64,000 nt of DNA from Rhizophagus clarus (taxonomy: Eukaryota; Glomeromycota; Glomeromycetes; Glomerales; Glomeraceae): positions 62,001 to 126,000 of the forward strand of contig BLAL01000266.1 in NCBI GenBank assembly GCA_015698045.1, written 5' to 3'. How positions within the stretch are numbered: the first letter of the stretch is position 1; each line of letters starts with the position of its first letter. Shown here piece by piece: positions 22,238 through 33,190 of this stretch. A program made the position numbers and the translations under genes. The notes beneath the pieces were generated by a model. The model saw nothing but the letters and a program-made list of their open reading frames with translations. It was not told where the DNA came from and ran no database searches.

Positions 22238-24373
22238 ATGGTTCAGAAGACGTAAGTAACGGTTATATATAGAGCCTTTGTTTCTTATTTAATCTTTAAA
22301 TTATCAAATTATCAAATATCATAATGAGAAAATTCAAACCTTTAAATTTAATTCCTATTTCTCGTGATGGCTCTCATCCTCATATTAGATCTCAACGAAA
22401 TGAATCTAGTTCCTGTTCCCAATCTCGTCAATCTCGGCATCAAACTCATATTAATCGATCTCGTAGTCGCTCAAAATCTCGCTCAACGACTCGTCAACCT
22501 CGATCTCATCCATCTCGATCCAAATCTCGTTATTATCATTCCGAATCCTAACGATCGCGTTCCCATCGCTCTCGCTCCCCTCATCGTTCCCAACGATCGC
22601 GTTCCCATCACTCTCGCTCCCCTCATCGTTCCCATCATTCTCATTCTCATCAACGTCGATCTCGCTCCCCTCATCGTTCCCATCATTCTCGTTCCCATCA
22701 ACGTCGATCTCGATCTCGCTCTCATTCCCCTCATCGACATCAATCACGCTCTCAATCTCAACATAATCGAAACTATCAAAATGTCTCTAGAGGGAGATCA
22801 ATTACAAAAAGTAATATTGTTTTATATTAGTGCTAATTAAATTTCATTTTACTTATACTATACCAATTTAACGTTATTGTTATAGGATCTTTAACCGATC
22901 TATCTTTAACAATTCCTTCTTCTTCACCTCCAGCGAGCGGTAGTATTTCTTTCACGTTTCTTTACTTACTTGCACGTAAAATTTTTTATACTAAATGATT
23001 TATATTAAATACTGATTTATAATAGGTGCTAACAACAGAGAAGTCAGCGAATTAAGAAGCATGATTTCAAATCTTACCAAACGTGTGGAAGTGCTAACGG
23101 AAGAAAAAACGAGTGAAGGACCAAGAAATAGAAGCCTATCCCCAGTTCTGTCCAGAGAGAATCGGCGTGCCCTTCCTCCAATAACTGATAAAAATTTCAA
23201 AAAAACCGTTCATGTAAATATATCTTTATTTTATTAAATATTTCTCTTTTGTATTGATCGTTAAAAAATGAGTGTTATATTAAATAGGATGAGGTAATCC
23301 ATATTATAAACAACCTCGATTCGTCGATTCTTTTCGACACGTCAAAGACATTTAGTAAACAAAAAAAGTCGATAAATAAGAAGCTTCTACCAGCCGTCAA
23401 AGCAGCGATGCCTCCTTCATTAGAGGTATACGATACAGAACTTTTAAAAGTAATAAAACAGCTACACAAATCACGGCGGGAGATTTGGAAATTAAAAAAG
23501 GAGGGTAAGATAGATGAACACAATAAACGGCAACACATGACGTCGAGGAGAGATCAGGTGTGAAATTCATTATTTAAAATGACAATGTATATAATCTATT
23601 AATTATTTTAATTTACTCTTTAATAGAAAATGACAAGAAGACGCAAAGGTCTCCAACACATGATCTTCACGCAAGACAGCATTCTAGATGATTGTCGTCC
23701 TGAAAATATGACTAGGGAAGTATTTATTAAAGATTGCGAAAAGGCAGTAAATACCGCAGAAGTCCATTCGGATGAATGGTCTACTGAAGACGAAGTTCTG
23801 GCAAATGAAGAGCGTAACGATAACATAAGATCAGGAAGGTTGATAAGTACAAATTCTGTAATTAAGATTTACAATAAGGAGTGGAGGTCTTCTAGAGTAC
23901 GTAAAGTTGCGAAAGTTTAAAACATAGGCGTTTATGCTAATAAGTTATAAATTTATCATTAGGTTAAAAGAATCTTATTTCGAGCAGACGAGATCGGAGT
24001 AAGCATCAGAACCGGGTTAAGTCGCAAACATTACCGTCTAGACGATATCGATAAAAAAAGCAGACCAACACAAGACATGGCTAATTGGTGGATATCATCA
24101 AGGTGGATTGAACCAGAATCTGATGATGATGATGATGATGAGGATAACGACGGTGATAATAACGATGATGATAATAATGGTAATGATGATAATAACGATG
24201 ATGACAATAATGGTAATGGTGATAATAACGATGATGGCAATAATGGTAATGCTGATAAAAATGATGGAACTAATGAAGAACAAAACGATGATAATAATGG
24301 TAATTTAGAAGTAGATGAGCACCAAGGTTCCTTTTACTTAGAAGTACCGGTCGATATCAGAAGACGTACATAA
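22238..24373 (+). pseudogene. Element A partner protein: RS-rich head, coiled coil, acidic tail
   Basis: The model has seven exons: 22238-22251, 22329-22810, 22886-22939, 23026-23213, 23288-23557, 23627-23896 and 23963-24373. All introns are GT-AG and every junction keeps phase, giving 562 codons. Residues 30-155 are Arg/Ser/His-rich (SRSRSKSRS, HRSRSPHRS units). A coiled coil follows (EVSELRSMISNLTKRVEVL), then a basic helical region (KQLHKSRREIWKLKKEGK). RADEIGVSIRTGLSRKHY comes next, and then a long Asp/Asn/Gly tail. One TAA at 22549-22551 breaks the head; a sister unit has CAA at the same place. Second genes of CACTA elements often encode DNA-binding helpers of the TnpA type, and that role is inferred from position and basic character. 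Element E has a gene in the same relative place. Confidence 0.8.
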
Positions 24374-25381
24374 TTTAGGTATTTGTTTCATCATTTAAAA
24401 TCAACTGCTTGTATTTTGAGTGATTTAAATTCCGTTGTTTATAAATTAACTCTCTAATATCGTTTCTATCCTATTAATCTCTTTTTTAGAGCACTGGTTA
24501 TTTTATAGCCATTTATAAGTAACATGACGAGATAAATATGATTTTAATATATTTTATATAAACATTCTATACATAATAATAATATAATAATAAGAACAAT
24601 ATAGTAATATAATAATAATAATATGGACAATATAATAATATAATAATAATAAATATATCATAAATTGCAGTATATATTATAAAATAATAGCATACATATT
24701 ATATATCATACATATTAAATATTAAATATAAATCAATTATCGAAAATGGAAAAATAAAATAAAACCGGACAATAATAGTAATTATGAATTACGAGAAAAT
24801 CGATAATAGAAAGATTCGATATATAAATCGGCATAAACTATTTTTGAAATGTTTATACCGAGCTAAAAAACCGGACAATAATAGTAATTATGAATTATGA
24901 GAAAATCGATAATAGAAAAATCCGATATATAAATCGGCATAAACTATTTTTGAAATGTTTATACTGAATTAAACTTGGCAATCCGATTTTAGGAGATTTG
25001 GCATGATTATTTAAAAATCGGCGTTCTGATTTTACGAGAATCGGCAATTATAATTTTAAAACGGTATTCCGATTTATGTCGATAAAAATAAAAGAATTTC
25101 CGATTGCCAACAATACGTGCCATAAAATCGGCAGCAAAATGCCATAAATAGGACAAATATAGCTATAAACCGGCAGTCTTATTTTTAGCTATCGACATGT
25201 TTATTTTAAAATCGGAATGCCGATTTTTGCAAAATCTGCCAAAATCGGCATTCCGATTTTTTGTTCATAAATAACGTATTTCCGATCACAAACAATTCGC
25301 GCCATAAAATCGGCTTTAAAAAGCCACAAATCAGACAAATATATCCAAAAATCGGTTAAAAATCGGACTGCCGATTTTTGA
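24374..25381. repeat. Right subterminal region of element A
   Basis: There is no gene. It contains a direct repeat of about 97 bp starting AAACCGGACAATAATAG at 24762 and at about 24868. These are followed by many ATCGGCATTCCGATTTT-like words in both orientations up to the right terminus. Such subterminal words are typical binding sites for CACTA proteins. Confidence 0.7.
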
Positions 25382-25405
25382 CGATTTTTTTTCATTTGAC
25401 CTGTG
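25382..25405. repeat. Element A right terminal inverted repeat
   Basis: It is the complement of the left repeat with one change (position 9, G to A). It is followed by ATA (25406-25408), the second target copy. Confidence 0.9.
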
Positions 25406-28400
25406 ATATGAGATCCAGGATGTGGGTTTGGATGGGTCATAGGCTTCTCCCATCTTGGGATTATTAGCCTTAAAATATCGTTGACAGGCCATAGATATAC
25501 CATCACGTTTAGCTTTTTCGGTAAAATCATGCATGGCCATATCTGTGAAAAGTTCAATCCTAACTCCTGTCATCTTAAGTTGTGCATCCCAGGATAGTGA
25601 TGAGGCAGAAACATAGTGACTGGGATCAAGCTCATAATATTCCATAGACATTTTTCGAAACTCTGTCCAGACATCTGCTAGACTAAGTATGTCAGTCTTA
25701 AGGTAGATATCATGATACTCACCTAGATTTTTACAACTGAATTCCTTTCATACTTTTTGGGCATGTTGGTAGTTATCTAGTGTTATCTTACCTTTAAGAG
25801 TACTATGAAATTCATGGTATAGGGGAAGTTCTGTCTCCTGAAACCTATCATGAGAATCAATATAGTTATAGGGATAAACTTCTACTAATGCTATTTGCTC
25901 TTCTGTATAACTTAATTTTTTGAAGTGCTTAGTCGTTATTGGATGGTTATCACCCAAATTTTTTGTAAGACTGATCAAGCTACTATTCATGAATTGCATG
26001 CTATCAATATACTTGAGCTGACCTACCTTCATAGACTTATATCGCTCAAATGTTTTAGCTATAACTCAGATTTGAATAGCATTAGCTGATCGGCCGACAG
26101 ATTCACAAACCAAGTGAGAGTCATAACCTTGGAAGTTGTGGAATATGACTGGGATTGGAGTTTTCCAATCTTGTATCTGGAGTTTGAGATTATAATCCCT
26201 ATGAGCTGATCCATGAAACTTACCTGTAATATAGCAGTGATCCCAAACCTTAATATCCATAGCCTCCACTTGATCAATTGCCTTAGTCACTTTGAGAATT
26301 TGTGTGGTTAAGGCCTTATAGTCTTCCAAATTCTTTGGGGTATTTTCTAGCTTATTATTGAGCCATGATGCCTTATTTTCTAAGCATTTGACTTCCTTCC
26401 TATCGATAGCAATTTTTCCCTTACAGATCCAGCAAGTATCTGCTTTGGCAAATCTTTTCTTGTCTTCCTCAGTCTCAATTCGCTCATACTTGATAGCTAG
26501 GACTTCATTAATGTGGACTAGCTCCTGATCAATTCTTCGGACAAATTCTTGTGTGGCATTTTCTCCTCGATATAGGAACGGACCCCATACATTTCCAGTA
26601 TCGATCCAGTGGACTAGATAGCAGAAACTATTAGCCTTCTGTTCGGCAAGTTTTCGCATGCTTCCACCATATTTTCATCACATTTCTTATTGTCAGCTTC
26701 GAAGTCGGCTATAATTACACATGGGGCATTAATCATTTGGCCATAGTTCTTGAATTCCTCGAAATCATTTACCCCTTTCACGGGCATTGTAACTCCCTGT
26801 GGAGCATTTTCATGTATTCCTGGACACCATTCTAAATGATGTTCTAGAGATTTTTCTGAAGGCCAACTTTGGGTACATCCATCACATAAATACTTCTTTT
26901 CTTTATGCGTACTATCCCCATATATTAATCTAATGGGATTCTTGATCCAGAGAAAATGGTTCTTTTGCCCGTACTTGCTTCATGTTTGGTGCTCATCCTC
27001 AGATTTAGTTATATCTGTAAGAGCCAATAGTCGAATTTTATGTTATCTTTTAAAGTTTTTACTAGCAATTACTGCCTTTGGAGTAGCTGTTTCTTCGTTC
27101 CACTCCCAGACATTGATGGAGATATCTTGATTCATCTCCTCAATTTTATTAAATATACGCAAACAAATTGGTGTAGGCATTGGAATGCCATCTAGCTTGA
27201 CAATGTCTAAGTATGGCTTGAGATTCTTAGCTCAGAAGATTCTTTCAAGATGATCTGTATGCCTATCTTGATGTGCGAAATAGCAACCTAATGCACCTTG
27301 GAGACATTTTTCAGATAATGCATTTGTTTCTGGATCAATAAGACCTTTATTATCTGGATTAATGGTACACTTGGTATTGGTGAGCTTTTTTGGAGTGGGT
27401 ATGAAAGATCCTCCTGTGCCTCGACGAAGGTTATATGCCTCAATAGATATTTCTTCAATTCGTTCGAGAGTATATCCAGATCCCTTTAGTAATGCTTCTT
27501 CAACCTGTTTATCTATTTTCCCAACAATTAGAGTTATATGCTCATCTATATCCTCCTCTAAAAGAATTGGTCACATCTCACCTCTATGATATTTTACTTT
27601 ATAGACTTTATCTGCGAAATCTTCTTTATCTTTTTTATCAAGTAAATACAAGCATTTTACTACTATAGCTGATTTTATTTGATCTTTTCTATGGAGCTCT
27701 GTTTGAAGAACTTCTTTTATTTTTGGTCGAGATGCTGATATAAGTTGGGGTATATATGGAGCCTCTGCATATTCATATCCAAATACTGGAACATTAAAAG
27801 CATATGCTGGATTTTCTTCTGGATGAGGAACTATACCCACCCACTTGCTCATTAAAGATCAGTTTTGATGTGGTCTTTCTAGATCCCTACCAACAGGGCA
27901 TTCTTCAAAGTGGATGTCCAATACCGTGATAGGGACTACTATCTTCCTTTTCTTTTGCCTTTCTCTGTGTACTTGGGTTGATGGTCTTGCTTCAGCTTTT
28001 GGATCCTTCTTCAGAGAGGGCTTGCTATATTTCTCTAACTCTTTTAATGTCAGTGGGCGGACTGTGTCTGAATCATATTGTTCGAGATCATGATAAAGAG
28101 TAATACATTCATCTAAATTTCCTGGCATATCATGATCTCCTAAATCGAATTCTTTCCACTTTTGAACCAATCTTTTTCCCCATATTTTATAATGCTTACC
28201 AGGCTTTCTTGCATTTGGGTTGACCCAGTTCTTTGCCTCTTCTTCTGTAATATAGTCGTAACCAAGTACAGGCACACCCTCTTGGTCTTTGACCTGTGGG
28301 GTGGGACTGTCTTCAGGATCATCCTCACCCCTTTGGTCTTTGATCTGTGGGGCAGGACTGGTTTCAGGAGCTTGTATTTTAGGAAAAGGCTCAGGTTTCT

Positions 28401-28617
28401 CTCTTCTTCGATCCTTTCCTCAAGCATGGACTACTGGAGCTGAGCTTGGTGATCGAGGTCTGGGTATATTAGCCTTCTTTCGACCCTCCTTTTGACTAGA
28501 AATTTCTGGTCTACATTGATTTTTTTTACTTTAATAATGTTGACGAAGTTTAGCTGGTCTTATAAATTTATATCCACAGCAAACACATGTAGTATCTTTT
28601 TTATCTGATCTAGGCAT
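25406..28617 (-). pseudogene. Protein-primed DNA polymerase B, N-terminal part (Maverick-like)
   Basis: The start MPRSDKKDTTCVCCGYKF at 28617 begins a C2H2-like finger (C-x2-C...H), with TAA inside it. One frame is then recognisable through a linker, a second Cys/His stretch (YLCDGCTQSWPSEKSLEHH) and IIADFEAD, the first exonuclease motif. Next come CWICKGK, DHCYITGKFHGSAH, IPVIFHNFQGYDSH (second exonuclease motif) and LKTDILSLADVW. It ends at WISY against element A. Several TGA or TAA codons interrupt it (for example near 27860, 27572, 26064), and one base is missing in an A-run near 26675. Order and motifs match Maverick/Polinton and adintovirus-type polymerases. The part is continuous in frame with 14116-15600 if element A and one target copy are disregarded. 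Confidence 0.85.
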
Positions 28618-30108
28618 GTTATCATTAAGTCTCACCTGTTATATATCGTGTAAACTTTTTCTCAATTTAAAATATTTAATCCTATGACCTCTAATGTTTA
28701 ATTACCTTTTTATATTTTCGAGACAACTTTTCTCCTGAAGGTCTATGACCGAAGGAGGGATCCAGCATGTGAACGGGCTTCAGAAAAAGGCTAGGCAATT
28801 GGATCAGGTTTATGAGCGTCTTGTCACTCAACCTTGCTAGATCCTACCTGGTCTTCTCTATATGCTTGGGTTAATGAGCTTCAGGATCATTCTTACCCTA
28901 CAGTTCTATAAACAAGGGGGCAGGTGAGATTTAAAGGGCCAGGCCGTTGGCTGAAAGCACTCAGGGTAGACGCTTTGCAAGACGCGTTGCATGAGACTTA
29001 TTTGTCCCAAGTTTTTGAGAATCTGATATGTGAACAGGCTTCAGAATAAGGCTAGGCAATTGTATTAGGTATACTTTACAGGTGAGACTTAGAGGTGAGA
29101 CTTAGAGGTGAGACTTGTTGAAGGCGTGTTACAGAGGTAAGATTTATAATACATAGAGGGCTGGGCCGTTAGCTGAAAGCACTCAGGGTAGGCACTTTGC
29201 AAGGCGCGTTACATGAGACTTAATAGTGATATTTCGCTAGGCGAAATTTTTTTTACACCTTTGCGAAGCAAGATAGCCTAACTTTATTGTTTCCATGTTT
29301 TGGTTACATGCTCTGCTTCGCTCCGCAACTCCTGCATTCATATTTGCCTCATATATTAGCATACTTTAGAATTTGGTAGCATAGGTCGAAAAAATATAGC
29401 ATCCACATTCGCCTATTTGCCCTAAAGGGCTGGCTCATGTTCCTGCTATATTTTTTCTCCTAACAGCATCCGCATCGTCCTAAAGGGCTTATGCTCCTGC
29501 CTGTTCTCAGCTACCTATATATTGTATGCTATTGGAAGGATACTTTTTCACCTAGAGGTTAGACTTATTTATGCTTGTCCTAGTAGTGAGATTTAAAGGT
29601 GAGACTTTGAGGTAAGACTTAAATATGTTTCCCCTAGTGGTGAGACTTAGTGGTGAACATATCTTGTGTACATGCTCCACTTTGTTCCGCAAGCCTGTTA
29701 ACATTATTTGGTATGACTTTGAGGTGAGACTTAGATGTGAGACTTGAATATGTTCGCTCAGAGGTGAGACTTAATGGTGAGACTTTGAGGTGAGACTTAA
29801 TGGTGAGATTTAGAGGTGAGACTTAGAGGTTAGACTTAGCTGATGTAAATTTTTTTGTATAACTTTGAGGTAAGACTTAAAGGTGAGACTTATTTGACTT
29901 AATGAATTTCCAAACAAATTGGCTTTAAAAAGATTTTCTGTATATTACTTTGAGGTGAGATATAAATATGGTCGCTCAGAGGTGAGATTTATTTGTCTTA
30001 ATAAATTTTTAAATGAATTGGCTTTAGAATGGTTTTCTGTATATCAAGAAAATAATGGTATACTAGAATAGACTCAATAATCCTTAAAACAAGAATTTGG
30101 ATACCTGA
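28618..30108. repeat. Repeat region upstream of the polymerase gene
   Basis: There is no gene. Two direct repeat pairs are clear: CAGCATGTGAACGGGCTTC (about 28765 and 29024) with its following AAGGCTAGGCAATTG, and GGCTGAAAGCACTCAGGGT (about 28950 and 29170) with its following GCGTTRCATGAGACTTA. From 29080 to 29990 the word GGTGAGACTTA or GAGGTGAGACT occurs some 25 times at irregular spacing. Its complement TAAGTCTCACCT stands right in front of the polymerase start. The word CTGCTTCGCTCCGCAA also recurs in decayed form (29310, 29675). This may be the decayed terminal region of the Maverick-like element. Confidence 0.6.
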
Positions 30109-30147
30109 CCGGATAAATCTCACCTCAAAGAGGTGAGACTTATCCGG
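30109..30147. repeat. Hairpin, 18-bp arms with 3-nt loop
   Basis: CCGGATAAATCTCACCTC, loop AAA, GAGGTGAGACTTATCCGG: 17 of 18 positions pair. The arms contain the GGTGAGACTTA word of the neighbouring array in both orientations. It could be a structured terminus or an RNA stem. Confidence 0.75.
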
Positions 30148-30599
30148 ATTTTGTTTACAACAATGAATCAGCTCTATAGGATAACATAAAAATATGGTAT
30201 GCAAATTAGGCTTGACAGGTCGAACCCCGAATACGCTCAGACACTTCGGTCCTCGGTGTTCAGGGTTCTCCTGAGGGGCAAGCAATATGGCATACTTTTT
30301 TCATTATATTATTTGAGATTAAAAAAAGGCCAGCGTGTTAACAAAGATGGTGTACATCTTGATCTTGGAAACTTAAAATTTGGGTAAGGAAGATATGTTA
30401 ACAGGATTTGAGCCCAGCATGATTTTAAACTTGAATTCGATATTGGATTTCGATATGATTCCTGGTCTTGTAGGTATAATTTGAGGTTTAATAAAGATAT
30501 CAAAAATTTTGTATACGAAGAGCAACACTCAGACTCCGTACACTTTGTATATGCCTATCTTTGAAATCTGTCCCAGAACCCCCAGACTTGTCTATATGA

Positions 30600-31300
30600 T
30601 ATCCTACACGAACCCTTTCCATACGAACTCAGAAAATTTCGCAAAAAAATTTTCTATTAGATATCCCATACAAACTCTTCCCATATGAACTCTTAGAGAA
30701 TCTCTTAAAAAAAATTTTCTATCAAAGATATTCAACAAACCTTTCCCATATGAACTCTTAGAAAATCTCTTAAAAAAAATTTTTCTATCAGATATCCCCA
30801 CACGAACTCTTTCCATACAAACTCTTAGAAAATAAAAAAAAATTTTTATCAGATATCCCATATGAACTCTTTCCATACAAACTTTTAGAAATCTCAAAAA
30901 ATAAAAATATCTCTATTTATCAAAAATATCCTATATGAATCTTAGAAAATCTATCAAAAAAATTTTCTATTAGAATTTAGAGTTTTAAAATGGTTTATAA
31001 ATTAAATATTTTAAAACGATGTTATTGAAAAAATCTAAAAAATCTGCTAATATATAATAAGCCAATTAGCAACCAATCGGTCATCAATCTGATATAGTCG
31101 ATTGGTAACCTATTGATAACTGGTAAATTCAACCGTACACCAATCAGTCATCAATCAGTCATATGACCAGTTGATAACTGATTTGGAATTTATACCTGAT
31201 TAATAACTGATTGAAAGAATCAGTCATCAATAGGTATCCAATCAGTTACCAATCAGTCACATGACCGATTGATGACTGATTTGACTCCATTCGACCTGTG
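30600..31300. mobile_element. Solo right terminus of a B-type CACTA element
   Basis: 30600-30980 is an array of CCCATACGAACTCTT-like words with TTTTCTATCAGATATCC, the same as in element B. 31040-31300 is a subterminal block of short dyads (CAATCAGTCATCAATCAGTC type) ending ATTCGACCTGTG. It matches the last 700 bp of element B almost throughout. No matching left end is present upstream, so this is a truncated copy. The 300 bp before it (30300-30600) shows no gene. Confidence 0.75.
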
Positions 31301-33112
31301 AAAGTGACAGAGCAGAAAAAAGACTTTAGATTTAATTAAACAAAATATTATAACTATTAATCATATTGAGGGTATCATAAATTTTATTGAATGGAAGACT
31401 AATAAAAGAGAAACTAAGTTTACTAATAGAATTGATAATATTATACGTTTAATATCAGTGAGAAAAAAATATTTCAAAGAAATAGAATCTGATAATAAAG
31501 AAAAATAAATTATGTTGGTCCTAAGTAATGTACTGTACTGGAGAAAAAAATAAATGTCAAAAGGAATATAGTGGTATTAGTAATTGCAAAAAAAATTACC
31601 CAAATCATAATTTTTCAAATTATCTTAAAAATTATCATGATATGCATCTTTGTAAGTTTCGTGTTATATCAGAATCAAAATTATCATGACTAAAATCTGA
31701 TAAATCCCTATGTATTAAAATAACTGGAACATATTTATCACCAAATGTACTAAATTCTTATTCTTCAAGTGTTTTTAAGATTAATCTTATAAGAGAAATA
31801 CAGAATAAAATTATTTTAAGTAGAAGATCTGATCGCAAAATAACTAAGAAAATTAAAATGAAATTACTTGCATTTTATAATAGTGAAAGTGAAAAAATAT
31901 TAAAAGAAATATTAAAAGAACAATAAGAAGTTTGTAATAATATTAAATTGAAGAATTTTATTCAAAGAGATAATAGATGATCAAAAAAAAATACCAGTTC
32001 ATAGACTATTTTTCGTTACTTAGTAACAGAAATTCTCAAAGCAAAAGGATATATATTTTATTACCAGCAGCTAAATTTATCAGTACTGGTAAACCATCCA
32101 AATCACTATTATTAATTAACTTTATCAACTGACTTATAGTTAAAAAATGGTCAAAAATTTGAAAAATTTTGCATTAGTTTGGATGGTAAATATGATTTTA
32201 ATAATGATAGAATTATTAATGTCCTTAACAACCATCGGCAAATTCTTTACCCAAGCCCTGGATCGTCTATCTAAAGTCAAGAGATCAGAAGCATCCTGGG
32301 AATAATGATCATGCTTCAGTTTTAATTATGGTAGTTGAAAATAATAAAGGATTAGCTACACCATTAGCTTTTGGTCAGTATGATATAATAAAGCTGTTGT
32401 AATTAATATAAAGTAAATTAATTTATAGGTCTGAGTAATAAAGAAAATAACTGGACTATTCGATTAACTATTTAAGCAATTGAACAAAACATTTCTTGTA
32501 GTCATGAAGAATGTACCTATGAATAGTATTATCAAAATTTACCATCTAAAAATAAATTTAAAAAAATAAGTAAATATGCAAATACACAATTATGGAATCC
32601 ATTTGCAATGATTAATAAACATCAATTATCAAAAATTGCTATACAAAATTTACTATGCGGTTTAATACTTTGTTAGTTTCATATAATAAAAACAATAGGA
32701 GAAAATTTTACATAATAGAATATATATACCTTGGTTAATCTAGTAAATTTTAATTTTTCAAGTAAATCAATAAAACAACATATTTAACAATTAATTAAAT
32801 TTTTTTAACAAATTTAGTTATCTACTGGCAATAGCATTTAAGATTATAGGAAGAAGTAAAAGTGTCAAACAATATGAAGATTTAGTTGTAGAATATGCAG
32901 AATTTGAAATTTGAACAATAATATCAAATAAAAAATTATAAGTGACATTTGCAATAATTGGATCTGTGATGAGTAGATAGTTTCATTTATGCAGAAAGAT
33001 TTCCTTAAAATTTAGATAATAATCTAATAACCACTAATAATTTTATTTTACCAAAAGAATGAATAGATCAATTGAAATAAATCATAGTGAAATTTAAACT
33101 GTTGTAAATTTT
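31301..33112 (+). pseudogene. Heavily decayed coding region, probably a transposon gene
   Basis: Several frames give protein-like segments broken by many stops. Examples are KTNKRETKFTNRIDNII, SDKSLCIKITGTYLSPNVLN, NHRQILYPSPG, VVENNKGLATPLAFGQYDII and NPFAMINKHQLSKIA. The last two resemble stretches I associate with transposase cores of AM fungi, but I cannot name the family. Composition is far more AT-rich than in the genes at 1-14 kb. The downstream part is separated from 35218 by the retrotransposon insertion. Confidence 0.4.
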
Positions 33113-33190
33113 GTTGAAAGGTTATAGAGGAACTCTTTCCTGCAGATCTGTGAACCAAATTTTCACGGAAGAAATAATTTTATTTTTATC

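Larger units (their letters stand above)
15601..25405. mobile_element. CACTA/EnSpm element A, 9.8 kb, inserted in polymerase gene
   Basis: The terminal inverted repeats begin CACAGGTCGAAT at 15601 and match the complement ending at 25405, with 23 of 24 bases identical. ATA directly flanks both ends as a 3-bp target duplication, the size typical of CACTA elements. Inside are a minus-strand Tnp2-type transposase (17422-20638) and a divergent plus-strand partner gene (22238-24373). Both ends carry many copies of GCCGATTTTA-like subterminal words, as transposase-binding regions of this superfamily do. Each gene has one nonsense codon, so this copy is probably not autonomous now. Confidence 0.9.

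Noticed and set aside
22451..22747. Minus-strand Asp/Glu/Asn-rich ORF
   Set aside because: Antisense to the RS-rich exon; the plus-strand model joins six further exons in phase.
24098..24308. Ile/Met-rich and other frames over the Asp/Asn repeat
   Set aside because: They are shadows of the acidic tail exon of the element A partner gene, whose splice phases all fit.
30200..30290. Possible tRNA gene (GGTTCGACC on the minus strand)
   Set aside because: A B-box-like word is present but no A box at proper distance and no cloverleaf; kept only as a structured block.
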